DNA from: Pseudonocardia sp.
Lineage (GTDB): Bacteria; Actinomycetota; Actinomycetes; Mycobacteriales; Pseudonocardiaceae
NCBI RefSeq assembly: GCF_029263155.1
Contig: NZ_JAJCYB010000043.1
Location: forward strand, 1-64,000
Length of the DNA stretch: 64,000 bases
Direction of reading: 5' to 3'
A model generated the notes under the pieces. That model was not told the origin of the DNA and did not search any database. It saw only the letters and a program-made list of their open reading frames with translations. Within the stretch, counting starts at the first letter, position 1, and every line of letters begins with the position of its first letter. The position numbers and the translations under genes are program-made. Below are positions 44,518 through 51,503 of the stretch, one piece after another.

Positions 44518-45717
44518 CTATCCCAGCGGTGACCGCGGCAGCAACCGGTCGGCGATGATCTTGCGCTGGATCTCGCTGGTGCCCTCGAAGATCGTGGTCA
44601 GCCGCGCGTCCCGCCAGTGCCGCTCCACCTGGTGCTCGGTGGTGTAGCCGTTGCCGCCGTGCAGCTGGATGCCGTCGCCGGTGACCTCCGCGGCCATCTC
44701 GGTGGCCATCAGCTTGACCATCGCCGCCTCCCGCTCGCAGGGGTGGCCGAGGTCGATCAGGTGCGCGACGTGCTGGTAGAACGCCCGCGCCTGTTCCACC
44801 CGGGCGGCCATGTCGGCGAGGGTGAACCGGACGGCCTGGAAGTCGCCGATCGGGTGCTCGAACTGCTCGCGGTCCTGCAGATAACCGATGCAGTCCTCGA
44901 CGGCGGCGCGCGCCAGCCCGACCGCCCGGGCCGCGGTGTGCACGCGGGCGATGTTGAGCCAGCGCTGGGTGTCGGCGAACCCGGCCTGCCCGACCTGGTT
45001 GCCCACCGGCACCCGGAACCCGTCGAACTCCAGGTCCCAGGTGACGAACCCGTGGTAGCCGATCTTGTCGATCGGGCGGCCGGTGATGCCCTCGGGGAAC
45101 GAGTCGCGCTCCTTCTCGACCAGCAGCGAGGCGAGCCCGGCAGAGCGCTTCTCGTCGGGCTCGGGGTCGGCGGTGCGCACCAGCACCTGGATGAAGTCGG
45201 CCGCCTTCGCGTTGCCGGTCCAGCGCTTGTGCCCGGTCACCACGAACTCGTCGCCGTCGCGCACGGCACGGGTGGCGACGCCGGCGAGGTCGGACCCGGC
45301 GTCGGGCTCCGACAGCGCGATCGCCCCGATCCACTCCCCCTTCGCGCTGCGCCGCAGCAGCTCCGCGCGCCGCGCCTCGTCGGCGACGTCGGTGCCCGCC
45401 CCCTGCGCGCGGGCGATGATGCTGCCGACGCTCATCCACGCGCGGGCCAACTCCTCGGCCACCATGCAGTACTCGAAGGCGCCCAGTCCCATGCCGCCGT
45501 ACTCGCGGTCGACGGTGATGCCGAACCAGCCCTCGTCGGCCATCGCGTCGAGCAGCGAGCGCGGGATCTCGCCCTTCACCGGATCCAGCTCGTTCGCCAC
45601 CGGGAGCACCTGCTCGTGGGCGAACCGGCGGGCCCGCGCCTGCAGCGCCTCGCGCTCGGGCGAGTGGTAGGGCGGGGACACCACCGGGACGGGCGCGGCG
45701 AGGGGTGCGTCGGTCAT
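44518..45717 (-). CDS. Acyl-CoA dehydrogenase
   Basis: FAD-dependent alpha,beta-dehydrogenation of an acyl-CoA. The 399-residue product has the N-terminal helical domain (HSPEREALQARARRFAHEQVLPVANELD, GWFGITVDREYGGMG), the beta domain with IALSEPDAGSDLAG and VTGHKRWTGNAKAADF, and the C-terminal domain with REQFEHPIGDFQAVRF, IQLHGGNGYTTEHQVERHWRDARL and IFEGTSEIQRKII, where the Glu at the family's catalytic position is found. Chain-length preference is unknown. No ETF or other beta-oxidation gene adjoins it. Confidence 0.92.
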   Translation of the reverse strand: MTDAPLAAPVPVVSPPYHSPEREALQARARRFAHEQVLPVANELDPVKGEIPRSLLDAMADEGWFGITVDREYGGMGLGAFEYCMVAEELARAWMSVGSIIARAQGAGTDVADEARRAELLRRSAKGEWIGAIALSEPDAGSDLAGVATRAVRDGDEFVVTGHKRWTGNAKAADFIQVLVRTADPEPDEKRSAGLASLLVEKERDSFPEGITGRPIDKIGYHGFVTWDLEFDGFRVPVGNQVGQAGFADTQRWLNIARVHTAARAVGLARAAVEDCIGYLQDREQFEHPIGDFQAVRFTLADMAARVEQARAFYQHVAHLIDLGHPCEREAAMVKLMATEMAAEVTGDGIQLHGGNGYTTEHQVERHWRDARLTTIFEGTSEIQRKIIADRLLPRSPLG

Positions 45718-45754
45718 GGTGATGTTGTGTCACATCCCGGCGACCCGCGCACGG

Positions 45755-46513
45755 TCACAGCCTGCGCAGGCCCGCCAGCACCCGCTCCATCAGCGCCAGG
45801 TCGGGGCCACCCGCGTCGGCCGTGCGATGCACCGCGACCGCACCGGCCGCGTGCATGTCGGCCAGCAGGACCCGCACCACGCCGAGCGGGAACCCGGCCA
45901 GCGCCGCGACCTCCGCCACCGACCGCGGCTGCTCGCACAGGCCGCGGATGCGGGTGTGCTCGACGGGCTCGCCCGCGCGCGGCGGGCCGGGCCGGGCCGT
46001 GAGCAGCGCCTCCACCGCGAACTCCACCCCGGCTCGCGTGCGGCCGCCGGTCAGCACGTAGGGCCGGACCAGGGTGTACGGAGACGGTTCGGCGGTCGGC
46101 CCGGTCTCCGGCTCCCGCACGGGCGGGGGCAGCGCGGGCCACAGCTCGCGGGGCGGTTCCACCGGGCGCTCGGGGGCCCCCCGGCGCCCGGGGGCCGGCG
46201 CCGCGGCCTCCGGCGGGGCCGACTCCGGCCTGCGACGACGGGCGGCGCCTCCGAACCGCGCGCCGGTCAGGCCGATCGGATCGTCGACGACGTCGGCCCC
46301 GGAGGCCGGGGGCGGCGGGACGGAGACCGGGGACGGGACCGGGGACGGGGCCGGATCGGGTACCGGGTCCATCGCGGCGCGGCGCTTGCGGCGGGCGCCG
46401 CCGAAACGTGCGCCGGTCAGCCCGATCTCGGGTGCGGAGCCGTCGGGGGAGGGCACCGGCGCACCATCCCCGGGCCGCATTTCGGACAGGTTTCTCGGCC
46501 GTTCCGTAGCCAT
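45755..46513 (-). CDS. DUF742 protein with duplicated GLTGARFGG motif
   Basis: 252 residues. The C-terminal 110 residues are a DUF742 domain (YVLTGGRTRAGVEFAVEALL, TRIRGLCEQPRSVAEVAALAGFPLGVVRVLLADM), the third component of actinobacterial conservons, normally next to a sensor-kinase-like protein, a roadblock protein and a small GTPase. None of these is present here. The N-terminal half is proline-rich and disordered and contains IGLTGARFGGA twice (residues 30-40 and 80-90), each followed by an Arg-rich run; synonymous differences show it is not a recent duplication. Divergent from the Pr6Pr gene. Confidence 0.8.
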   Translation of the reverse strand: MATERPRNLSEMRPGDGAPVPSPDGSAPEIGLTGARFGGARRKRRAAMDPVPDPAPSPVPSPVSVPPPPASGADVVDDPIGLTGARFGGAARRRRPESAPPEAAAPAPGRRGAPERPVEPPRELWPALPPPVREPETGPTAEPSPYTLVRPYVLTGGRTRAGVEFAVEALLTARPGPPRAGEPVEHTRIRGLCEQPRSVAEVAALAGFPLGVVRVLLADMHAAGAVAVHRTADAGGPDLALMERVLAGLRRL

Positions 46514-46597
46514 GACGACACCCTCCGTCTCGGACTTCCACCCGATATGGTGGACGTACCCCGATCGAACGACGACGCCGCACCCGGAGAGGACACC

Positions 46598-47251
46598 GTG
46601 GGACGAGCCGCAACGGTCTGGTTCGTGCTCACCGCGGTCGCGGCGGTCGTCGCGCTCGCGTTGCAGATCCCGATCTCCGCGGCCGACACCGACGGCGCCT
46701 TCGACACCCCCGCGGCCCGCGTCGCGAACCTGTTCACGCTGTTCACCGTGCTGACGACGCTCGTCGTCGCCGCGTCCTGCCTGCAGTGCGCGCTCCGACC
46801 CGGACTGGTCTCGACGTTCTGGCGGACGCTGCGGGTCGACGCCGTGCTGGGCATCGTGATCGTCGCGGTCGTCTACCACACGCTGCTCGCGGGGCTGGAC
46901 GACCCGCAGGGCACCGAGGTCGTCGTCAACCTGCTGTGGCACACCGCGGTCCCGATCGCCACGGTGCTGGGCTGGCTGGCGTTCGGGCCGCGCGGGCGCG
47001 TCGACGTCCGGGTCGTGGCGTGGTCGGCGCTCTACCCGCTGGCCTGGCTCGCCTTCACGCTGGCCCGCGGCGCGGTCATCGGCTGGTACCCCTACCCGTT
47101 CGTCGACGTCGCCGAGCTGGGCTACGCGCAGGTCGCGCTCAACTGCCTGGGGATCACGGCCCTGTTCCTCTCGCTGGCCACGGCCCTGATGGCGGTGGAC
47201 CGGATCCTGCCCGGTGCAGCGCCGCGTGCGCTGACAAGATCGGGTGCATGA
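46598..47251 (+). CDS. Pr6Pr-family membrane protein
   Basis: 217 residues with six hydrophobic helices (VWFVLTAVAAVVALALQI, NLFTLFTVLTTLVVAASC, LGIVIVAVVYHTLLAGL, WHTAVPIATVLGWLAF, AWSALYPLAWLAFTLARG, ALNCLGITALFLSLATALM). The spaced aromatic and polar residues (NLLWHTAVP, YPLAWL, GWYPYPFVDV) match the Pr6Pr family of uncharacterised actinobacterial proteins. GTG 46598 is chosen because GGAGAGGA precedes it; an upstream ATG at 46547 is possible. It overlaps the next gene by 4 nt. Confidence 0.8.
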   Translation: MGRAATVWFVLTAVAAVVALALQIPISAADTDGAFDTPAARVANLFTLFTVLTTLVVAASCLQCALRPGLVSTFWRTLRVDAVLGIVIVAVVYHTLLAGLDDPQGTEVVVNLLWHTAVPIATVLGWLAFGPRGRVDVRVVAWSALYPLAWLAFTLARGAVIGWYPYPFVDVAELGYAQVALNCLGITALFLSLATALMAVDRILPGAAPRALTRSGA

Positions 47252-48024
47252 CCCACCCCATCCGGATCGGTGTCCAGCTCCAGCCCCAGCACGCCGACTA
47301 CGCCCAGATCCGCGACGCCGTTGCGAGAGCCGAGGACGCGGGCGTCGACGTGGTGTTCAACTGGGACCACTTCTTCCCCCTCTACGGCGAGCCCGACGGC
47401 AAGCACTTCGAGTGCTGGACGATGCTCGGCGCCTGGGCCGAGGCCACCAGCCGCGTGGAGTTCGGCGCGCTGGTCACCTGCAACAGCTACCGCAATCCCG
47501 AACTGCTCGCCGACATGGCGCGCACCGTCGACCACATCTCCGGCGGCCGGCTGATCCTGGGCGTCGGGGCGGGCTGGTTCGAACGCGACTACGACGAGTA
47601 CGGCTACGACTTCGGCACCCCCGGCTCCCGGCTGGCCGACCTCGCGCAGGCCCTGCCGAGGATCCGGGAGCGCTGGAGCCGGCTCAACCCGGCGCCCACC
47701 CGCGAGATCCCGATCCTGGTCGGCGGCGGGGGCGAGCGGAAGACGCTGCGCTACACCGCCGAGCACGCCCGGATCTGGCACGGCTTCGGCGACGTCGACG
47801 TGTTCACCCGCAAGAACGGCATCCTCGACGACCACTGTGCCGACGTGGGCCGGGCGCCCGGTGAGATCGAGCGGTCCGTCGGGGTCAACCGCCGGTCGCC
47901 CGGGGACGTCGCCGACGCGCTCGTGACGGCGGGCGCCACGCTGTTCACGGTGGGCGTCGGTGGACCGGACTACGACCTGGGCCTGGTCGAGGAGTGGGTG
48001 GCCTGGCGCGACCGGCGGGCATGA
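47248..48024 (+). CDS. LLM-class F420-dependent oxidoreductase
   Basis: A 258-residue luciferase-like TIM barrel. It starts HPIRIGVQLQPQHADYAQIRD and has FNWDHFFPLYG, EFGALVTCNSYRNPELLADMARTVDHISGGRLILGVGAGWFERDY and PILVGGGGERKTLRYTAEHA, the pattern of F420-dependent members. Shorter than Fgd. The substrate is unknown. ATG overlaps the Pr6Pr stop (ATGA), suggesting cotranslation. Reduced F420 could come from the Fgd at 138-1145. Confidence 0.87.
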   Translation: MTHPIRIGVQLQPQHADYAQIRDAVARAEDAGVDVVFNWDHFFPLYGEPDGKHFECWTMLGAWAEATSRVEFGALVTCNSYRNPELLADMARTVDHISGGRLILGVGAGWFERDYDEYGYDFGTPGSRLADLAQALPRIRERWSRLNPAPTREIPILVGGGGERKTLRYTAEHARIWHGFGDVDVFTRKNGILDDHCADVGRAPGEIERSVGVNRRSPGDVADALVTAGATLFTVGVGGPDYDLGLVEEWVAWRDRRA

Positions 48025-48045
48025 GGTGTCTGGGAAGCTGGACGC

Positions 48046-48543
48046 GTGGCCGTACTGAGCGCGGGGTTGTTGCTGTTCCGGCGGGGGTCCGCGGGCGTCG
48101 AGGTGCTGCTGGGGCACATGGGCGGTCCGTACTGGGCGCGCAAGGACGACGGGGCGTGGTCCATCCCCAAGGGCGAACACGAGCCGGACGAGGAGGCGCA
48201 CGCCGCGGCGGAGCGGGAGTTCACCGAGGAGCTGGGGCACCGGCCGCCCTCCGGTGACTCCCGCGACCTGGGCACGGTGTCGCAGCGAGGCGGGCGGAAG
48301 CAGATCACGGTGTTCGCCCGGGAGGGCGACTTCGATCCCGCACACCTGCACCCGGGCACCTTCGACCTGGAGTGGCCACCGCGCTCCGGGACGATGCAGG
48401 CGTTCCCCGAGATCGACCGGGTGGCCTGGTTCGACCTCGACACCGCGCGGCGGAAGCTGGTGGCCGCGCAGGTGGAGTTCGTCGACCGGCTCACCGCGTC
48501 GCTGGTGCCCACCGACCCGGCGGGTACCCGGCAGCCGCCCTGA
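48046..48543 (+). CDS. NUDIX hydrolase
   Basis: 165 residues. The Nudix box is complete: GEHEPDEEAHAAAEREFTEELGH (G-x5-E-x7-REFTEELGH), preceded by WSIPKGEH. LSAGLLLFRRG and MGGPYWARKDDGAW resemble the small NUDIX proteins of the MutT/diadenosine-polyphosphate hydrolase group seen in actinobacteria. Substrate cannot be told. GTG start 21 nt after the oxidoreductase; likely same transcript. It ends against a convergent operon. Confidence 0.87.
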   Translation: MAVLSAGLLLFRRGSAGVEVLLGHMGGPYWARKDDGAWSIPKGEHEPDEEAHAAAEREFTEELGHRPPSGDSRDLGTVSQRGGRKQITVFAREGDFDPAHLHPGTFDLEWPPRSGTMQAFPEIDRVAWFDLDTARRKLVAAQVEFVDRLTASLVPTDPAGTRQPP

Positions 48544-48614
48544 CCGGCCGTCGCCGCCGTGGCATCGATCGCGCCGCCGGTGTCCGTCGCCCTCGGCATC
48601 GGGCGGCCAGTGCC

Positions 48615-48635
48615 CCGTCGGGTCAGCCCCGACGG
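48615..48635. terminator. Hairpin at the end of the molybdenum hydroxylase operon
   Basis: CCGTCGGG (48615-48622), loop TCAGC, CCCGACGG (48628-48635). The loop contains the stop codon of the minus-strand CoxS/CoxG gene, so the hairpin overlaps the gene's end. Confidence 0.5.
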
Positions 48636-49891
48636 AACCGGCGTACGGCATGCCGGAGCGCGTCCCGGGCGGCGCGCAGCGCGAGGCGGACCGCGCTCGC
48701 TGCGGCCGGCGTCGGGGCCGTGCCGGTCCGGGCGCTCTCGTCCACCGCGGCGGCGAACTGCTCGAACAGCCGCCTGCTGACGTCCCCGGCCAGCGCGCGC
48801 CCGAACTGGGCGATGCGGCCGGACAGGAACAGGTCGGCCTCGGCGCGCAGGACGGTGCCGCCGTCGGGGTCGGGCTCGGCGTGCAGCCGGATGTCGGCGC
48901 TGGTGGCGCTTCCTCCGGTGTCGCGGCCCTGGCCCACCAGGCGCAGGCCCCGGCCCTGCGGGTCCCGCTCGACTACGCGCGCGAGCCCCTCGAACGACAG
49001 CTTCACCGGCCCCAGCGCGGCGCCGGCACGGCCGCGGTAGCGGTCTCCGGGCAGCGTCTCGGTGAGCTCGGCGCCGGGAAGGCAGGCCACCAGGCGTTCG
49101 ACGTCGGAGACGACCGCGGCGACGGCGTCGACCGGGGCCGTCAGCGCGCTGGCCAGCGTCACGGTGACCGTCGGTGCGCCGGTCGGGATCGTGACGTCCT
49201 CGGCGACCGGTGCTGCGGTGGCTTCGGTTTCGGCGGTGGGCGGCCCGGCCGGGGCGGACCCGCTGCCCCGGCCCACCAGGGTGCGCGCGGCGCAGTTGCG
49301 CGGTCCGGGGACCCCGTCGGGATGGGTCGCGTGGACGTCGGACACCGCAGCCAGGATGCCGCGGTAGCCGGTGCAGCGGCACAGCACGCCCGACATCTGC
49401 TCGGGCAGCTCGTGGTCGGCGGCCCGGTCGGGCGAGTTGGCGAGCAGGTCGTAGCTGCTCATCAGCATCCCGGGGGTGCAGAACCCGCACTGCAGCCCGT
49501 GGTGGTGGGAGAACGCCTCCTGCAGCGGGTGCTGCTCCTCGGCCGAGCCCAGCCCCTCCACGGTGACGACCTCGGCGCCCTCGCACTGCACGGCGAGCAG
49601 CAGGCAGGCCCGCGCGGCCTCGCCGTCGACGAGGACCGTGCACATCCCGCACACCCCGTGCTCGCAGCCGAGGTGGGTACCGGTGAGCCCCAGCTGCTCG
49701 CGCAGGGCGTCGGCGAGGTGCATCCGCGGCGGCACGGAGACCGACACGGGCGACCCGTTGACGGTGAACGCGACGTCGACGACGTCGTGCGCCCCCACCT
49801 TCCCCCGCGCCGGGGCGCACTTCGGAGCCACAGTGCTGTCCGGGACCCCTTCGGAGCAGCGCTGTGGCTCCGAAGTGCGGTGGGTGGTCAT
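48623..49891 (-). CDS. Fused [2Fe-2S] small subunit (CoxS-like) and CoxG/SRPBCC domain
   Basis: 422 residues in two parts. Residues about 38-190 are the molybdenum-hydroxylase small subunit: plant-type [2Fe-2S] site GCEHGVCGMCTVLVDG, then LQEAFSHHHGLQCGFCTPGMLMSS and SGVLCRCTGYRGIL for the second cluster. Residues about 240-390 are a CoxG-type SRPBCC domain (LTAPVDAVAAVVSDVERLVACLPGAEL, YRGRAGAALGPVKLSFEG), which in the CO dehydrogenase system helps membrane attachment. The first 35 residues are unusual: they are encoded by a long palindrome (49817-49878). It is last in the operon and overlaps the FAD-subunit gene (ATGA). Confidence 0.85.
   Translation of the reverse strand: MTTHRTSEPQRCSEGVPDSTVAPKCAPARGKVGAHDVVDVAFTVNGSPVSVSVPPRMHLADALREQLGLTGTHLGCEHGVCGMCTVLVDGEAARACLLLAVQCEGAEVVTVEGLGSAEEQHPLQEAFSHHHGLQCGFCTPGMLMSSYDLLANSPDRAADHELPEQMSGVLCRCTGYRGILAAVSDVHATHPDGVPGPRNCAARTLVGRGSGSAPAGPPTAETEATAAPVAEDVTIPTGAPTVTVTLASALTAPVDAVAAVVSDVERLVACLPGAELTETLPGDRYRGRAGAALGPVKLSFEGLARVVERDPQGRGLRLVGQGRDTGGSATSADIRLHAEPDPDGGTVLRAEADLFLSGRIAQFGRALAGDVSRRLFEQFAAAVDESARTGTAPTPAAASAVRLALRAARDALRHAVRRFRRG
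49817..49878. repeat. 62-nt palindrome inside the CoxS-like coding region
   Basis: Arms GCACTTCGGAGCCACAG (49817-49833) and CTGTGGCTCCGAAGTGC (49862-49878) are perfect 17-bp complements, extended after one mismatch by GCTG/CAGC. The element is read in frame as the N-terminal segment from about residue 5 to 25, outside the conserved ferredoxin domain. Confidence 0.8.
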
Positions 49892-50733
49892 GTGCGCTCC
49901 TTTCGGGCGGCGCGCAGCGCGCGCGCCAGCTCGCGGGCGGCCAGCACCCGGAACAGGCGGCGGCGGTAGCCGGTGGAACCGTGCCCGTCGCCGCCGGTGT
50001 CCACGACCTCGCGCGCCAGGTCGCCCAGCGCGTCGCCGTCGTCGACGATGGACGTGACGTCGCGGGTCACGGGCGTGTCGGAGACGCCGAAGCCGGTGAG
50101 GCGGGCGTCGAGCACCGCGCCGTCGTCGCCGACCCGGACCCGGGTGACGACCCCGGCGAGCGCGAAGTCGCCGTGCCGGCGGGCGATCTCGCCGAAGCCG
50201 TGGCCCTCCCCCGGCCGTGCGACCGGGAACTCGACGGCGGTGACGACCTCCTGCGCCGACGCCCCGGTCGTCATCGCGCCGACGAAGAACTCCCCGGCGG
50301 GCACGCGGCGGCGACCCTCCGGACCGGCGACCTCGATCGTCGCCTCCAGGCAGGCCGCCACGGCCGGCAGCTCCGCGGCCGGGTCGGCGTGGGCCAGGCT
50401 GCCGCAGACGGTGCCGCGGCTGCGCAGCTCCCGGTGCCCGACGAACGGCATCGCCATCCCGATCAGGGGTACCGCGGCGGCGTCGGCGGAGCGCTCCAGG
50501 CGGCGCTGGCGGACGGTGGCCCCGACGCGGAGCATCCCGTCGGAGACGGCCAGGTCGCCCAGCGCGGCCACCGACCCGATGTCGACCAGCGTCGCGGGCC
50601 GGCCCAGCCGCATGGCCAGCACCGGCACCAGCGACTGCCCGCCGGCGAGCACCTTGCCGTCCCCGCCGTCCAGCTCGGCGAGGACGTCGTCCAGCGTGCC
50701 GGGCCGGACGTACGCGAACGGTGCGGGCTTCAT
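49888..50733 (-). CDS. Molybdenum hydroxylase FAD-binding (medium) subunit, CoxM-like
   Basis: 281 residues. The FAD-binding PCMH-type domain shows VLAGGQSLVPVLAMRL (about residue 28), LRVGATVRQRRLE, FVGHRELRSRGTVCGSLAHADPAAELPA and AGEFFVGAMTTGASAQEVV; the CO-dehydrogenase-type C-terminal domain follows (GFGEIARRHGDFALAGVV). Carries electrons from the [2Fe-2S] clusters to an acceptor. There is no [4Fe-4S] insertion as in 4-hydroxybenzoyl-CoA reductase. It overlaps neighbours on both sides by 4 nt (ATGA), so the subunits are cotranslated. Confidence 0.9.
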   Translation of the reverse strand: MKPAPFAYVRPGTLDDVLAELDGGDGKVLAGGQSLVPVLAMRLGRPATLVDIGSVAALGDLAVSDGMLRVGATVRQRRLERSADAAAVPLIGMAMPFVGHRELRSRGTVCGSLAHADPAAELPAVAACLEATIEVAGPEGRRRVPAGEFFVGAMTTGASAQEVVTAVEFPVARPGEGHGFGEIARRHGDFALAGVVTRVRVGDDGAVLDARLTGFGVSDTPVTRDVTSIVDDGDALGDLAREVVDTGGDGHGSTGYRRRLFRVLAARELARALRAARKERT

Positions 50734-51503
50734 CGGCCCGTGAACTCCGGCTTCCGCTTCTCCCCGAACGCCGCGACACCCTCGGCGAAGTCGTGGGTGG
50801 AGCGGAGCATCGCGTAGGCCTTCCGCTCCAGGTCGATGCCGGTGTACAGCGGGCCGTCGACCCCCTTGTCCAGCACCTCCTTCGCGGTGCGCTGGGCGAT
50901 CGGCGAGAAGGCGGCCATCTTCTCCGCCAGCGCGTCGACGGCGGTGTAGAGGGCGTCGCGGTCGTCGTGGACCTCGGCGAGGATGCCCCAGTCCAGCGCC
51001 TGCTGGGCCTGGATGCGGGTGGCCGTCATGATGTGGAACTTCGCCCGCGAGAGGCCGATCAGCCGGGCCAGGCGCTGGGTGCCGCCGGAGCCGGGGATCA
51101 TGCCGAGGTTCATCTCCGGCAGCGCGAACTGCGTGCGCGGGGTGCCGAGCCGGATGTCGCAGGCCAGCGCCATCTCACAGCCGACGCCGAAGCAGTAGCC
51201 GTCGATCGCGGCGATCACCGGCTTGGCGCTGCGGGCCGGGGCGGTGACGTTGTGGCCGAGGTCGGTGAAGTCCATGGGGTCGACCTCCATGAACCCGGCG
51301 ATGTCGCCCCCGCTGGTGAAGTGCTCCCCGTCGGACCGCACCACGACCACGCGGATCCCCGGGTCGGCGTCGATCTCGGCGAACCGGTCCGCCACGAGCT
51401 GGCGCATCTCCCACGTCACGACGGTGTACTTCCCGTGCGACAGCGTGAGGTACGCGACCGGGCCCTTCTTCTCGAGCGTGACGTCGCCACCGGTCAGTGC
51501 CAT
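50730..51503 (-). CDS. Enoyl-CoA hydratase/isomerase (crotonase) family protein
   Basis: 257 residues. Crotonase fold: VAYLTLSHGKYTVVTWEMRQL, oxyanion-hole SGGDIAGF and GYCFGVGCEMALACDIRLG, and LPEMNLGMIPGSGGTQRLARLIG; the latter carries a Glu (LPE) at one acid/base position and GSGG where the second Glu-containing loop usually lies. It sits inside the molybdenum hydroxylase operon, between the large and medium subunit genes, so it should act on the CoA thioester made by the first gene of the operon. The reaction could be hydration, ring opening or dehalogenation-type chemistry. Confidence 0.88.
   Translation of the reverse strand: MALTGGDVTLEKKGPVAYLTLSHGKYTVVTWEMRQLVADRFAEIDADPGIRVVVVRSDGEHFTSGGDIAGFMEVDPMDFTDLGHNVTAPARSAKPVIAAIDGYCFGVGCEMALACDIRLGTPRTQFALPEMNLGMIPGSGGTQRLARLIGLSRAKFHIMTATRIQAQQALDWGILAEVHDDRDALYTAVDALAEKMAAFSPIAQRTAKEVLDKGVDGPLYTGIDLERKAYAMLRSTHDFAEGVAAFGEKRKPEFTGR

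Noticed and set aside
45755..46513. Complete conservon
   Set aside because: Only the DUF742 component is present; no roadblock protein, small GTPase or conservon-type kinase adjoins it.
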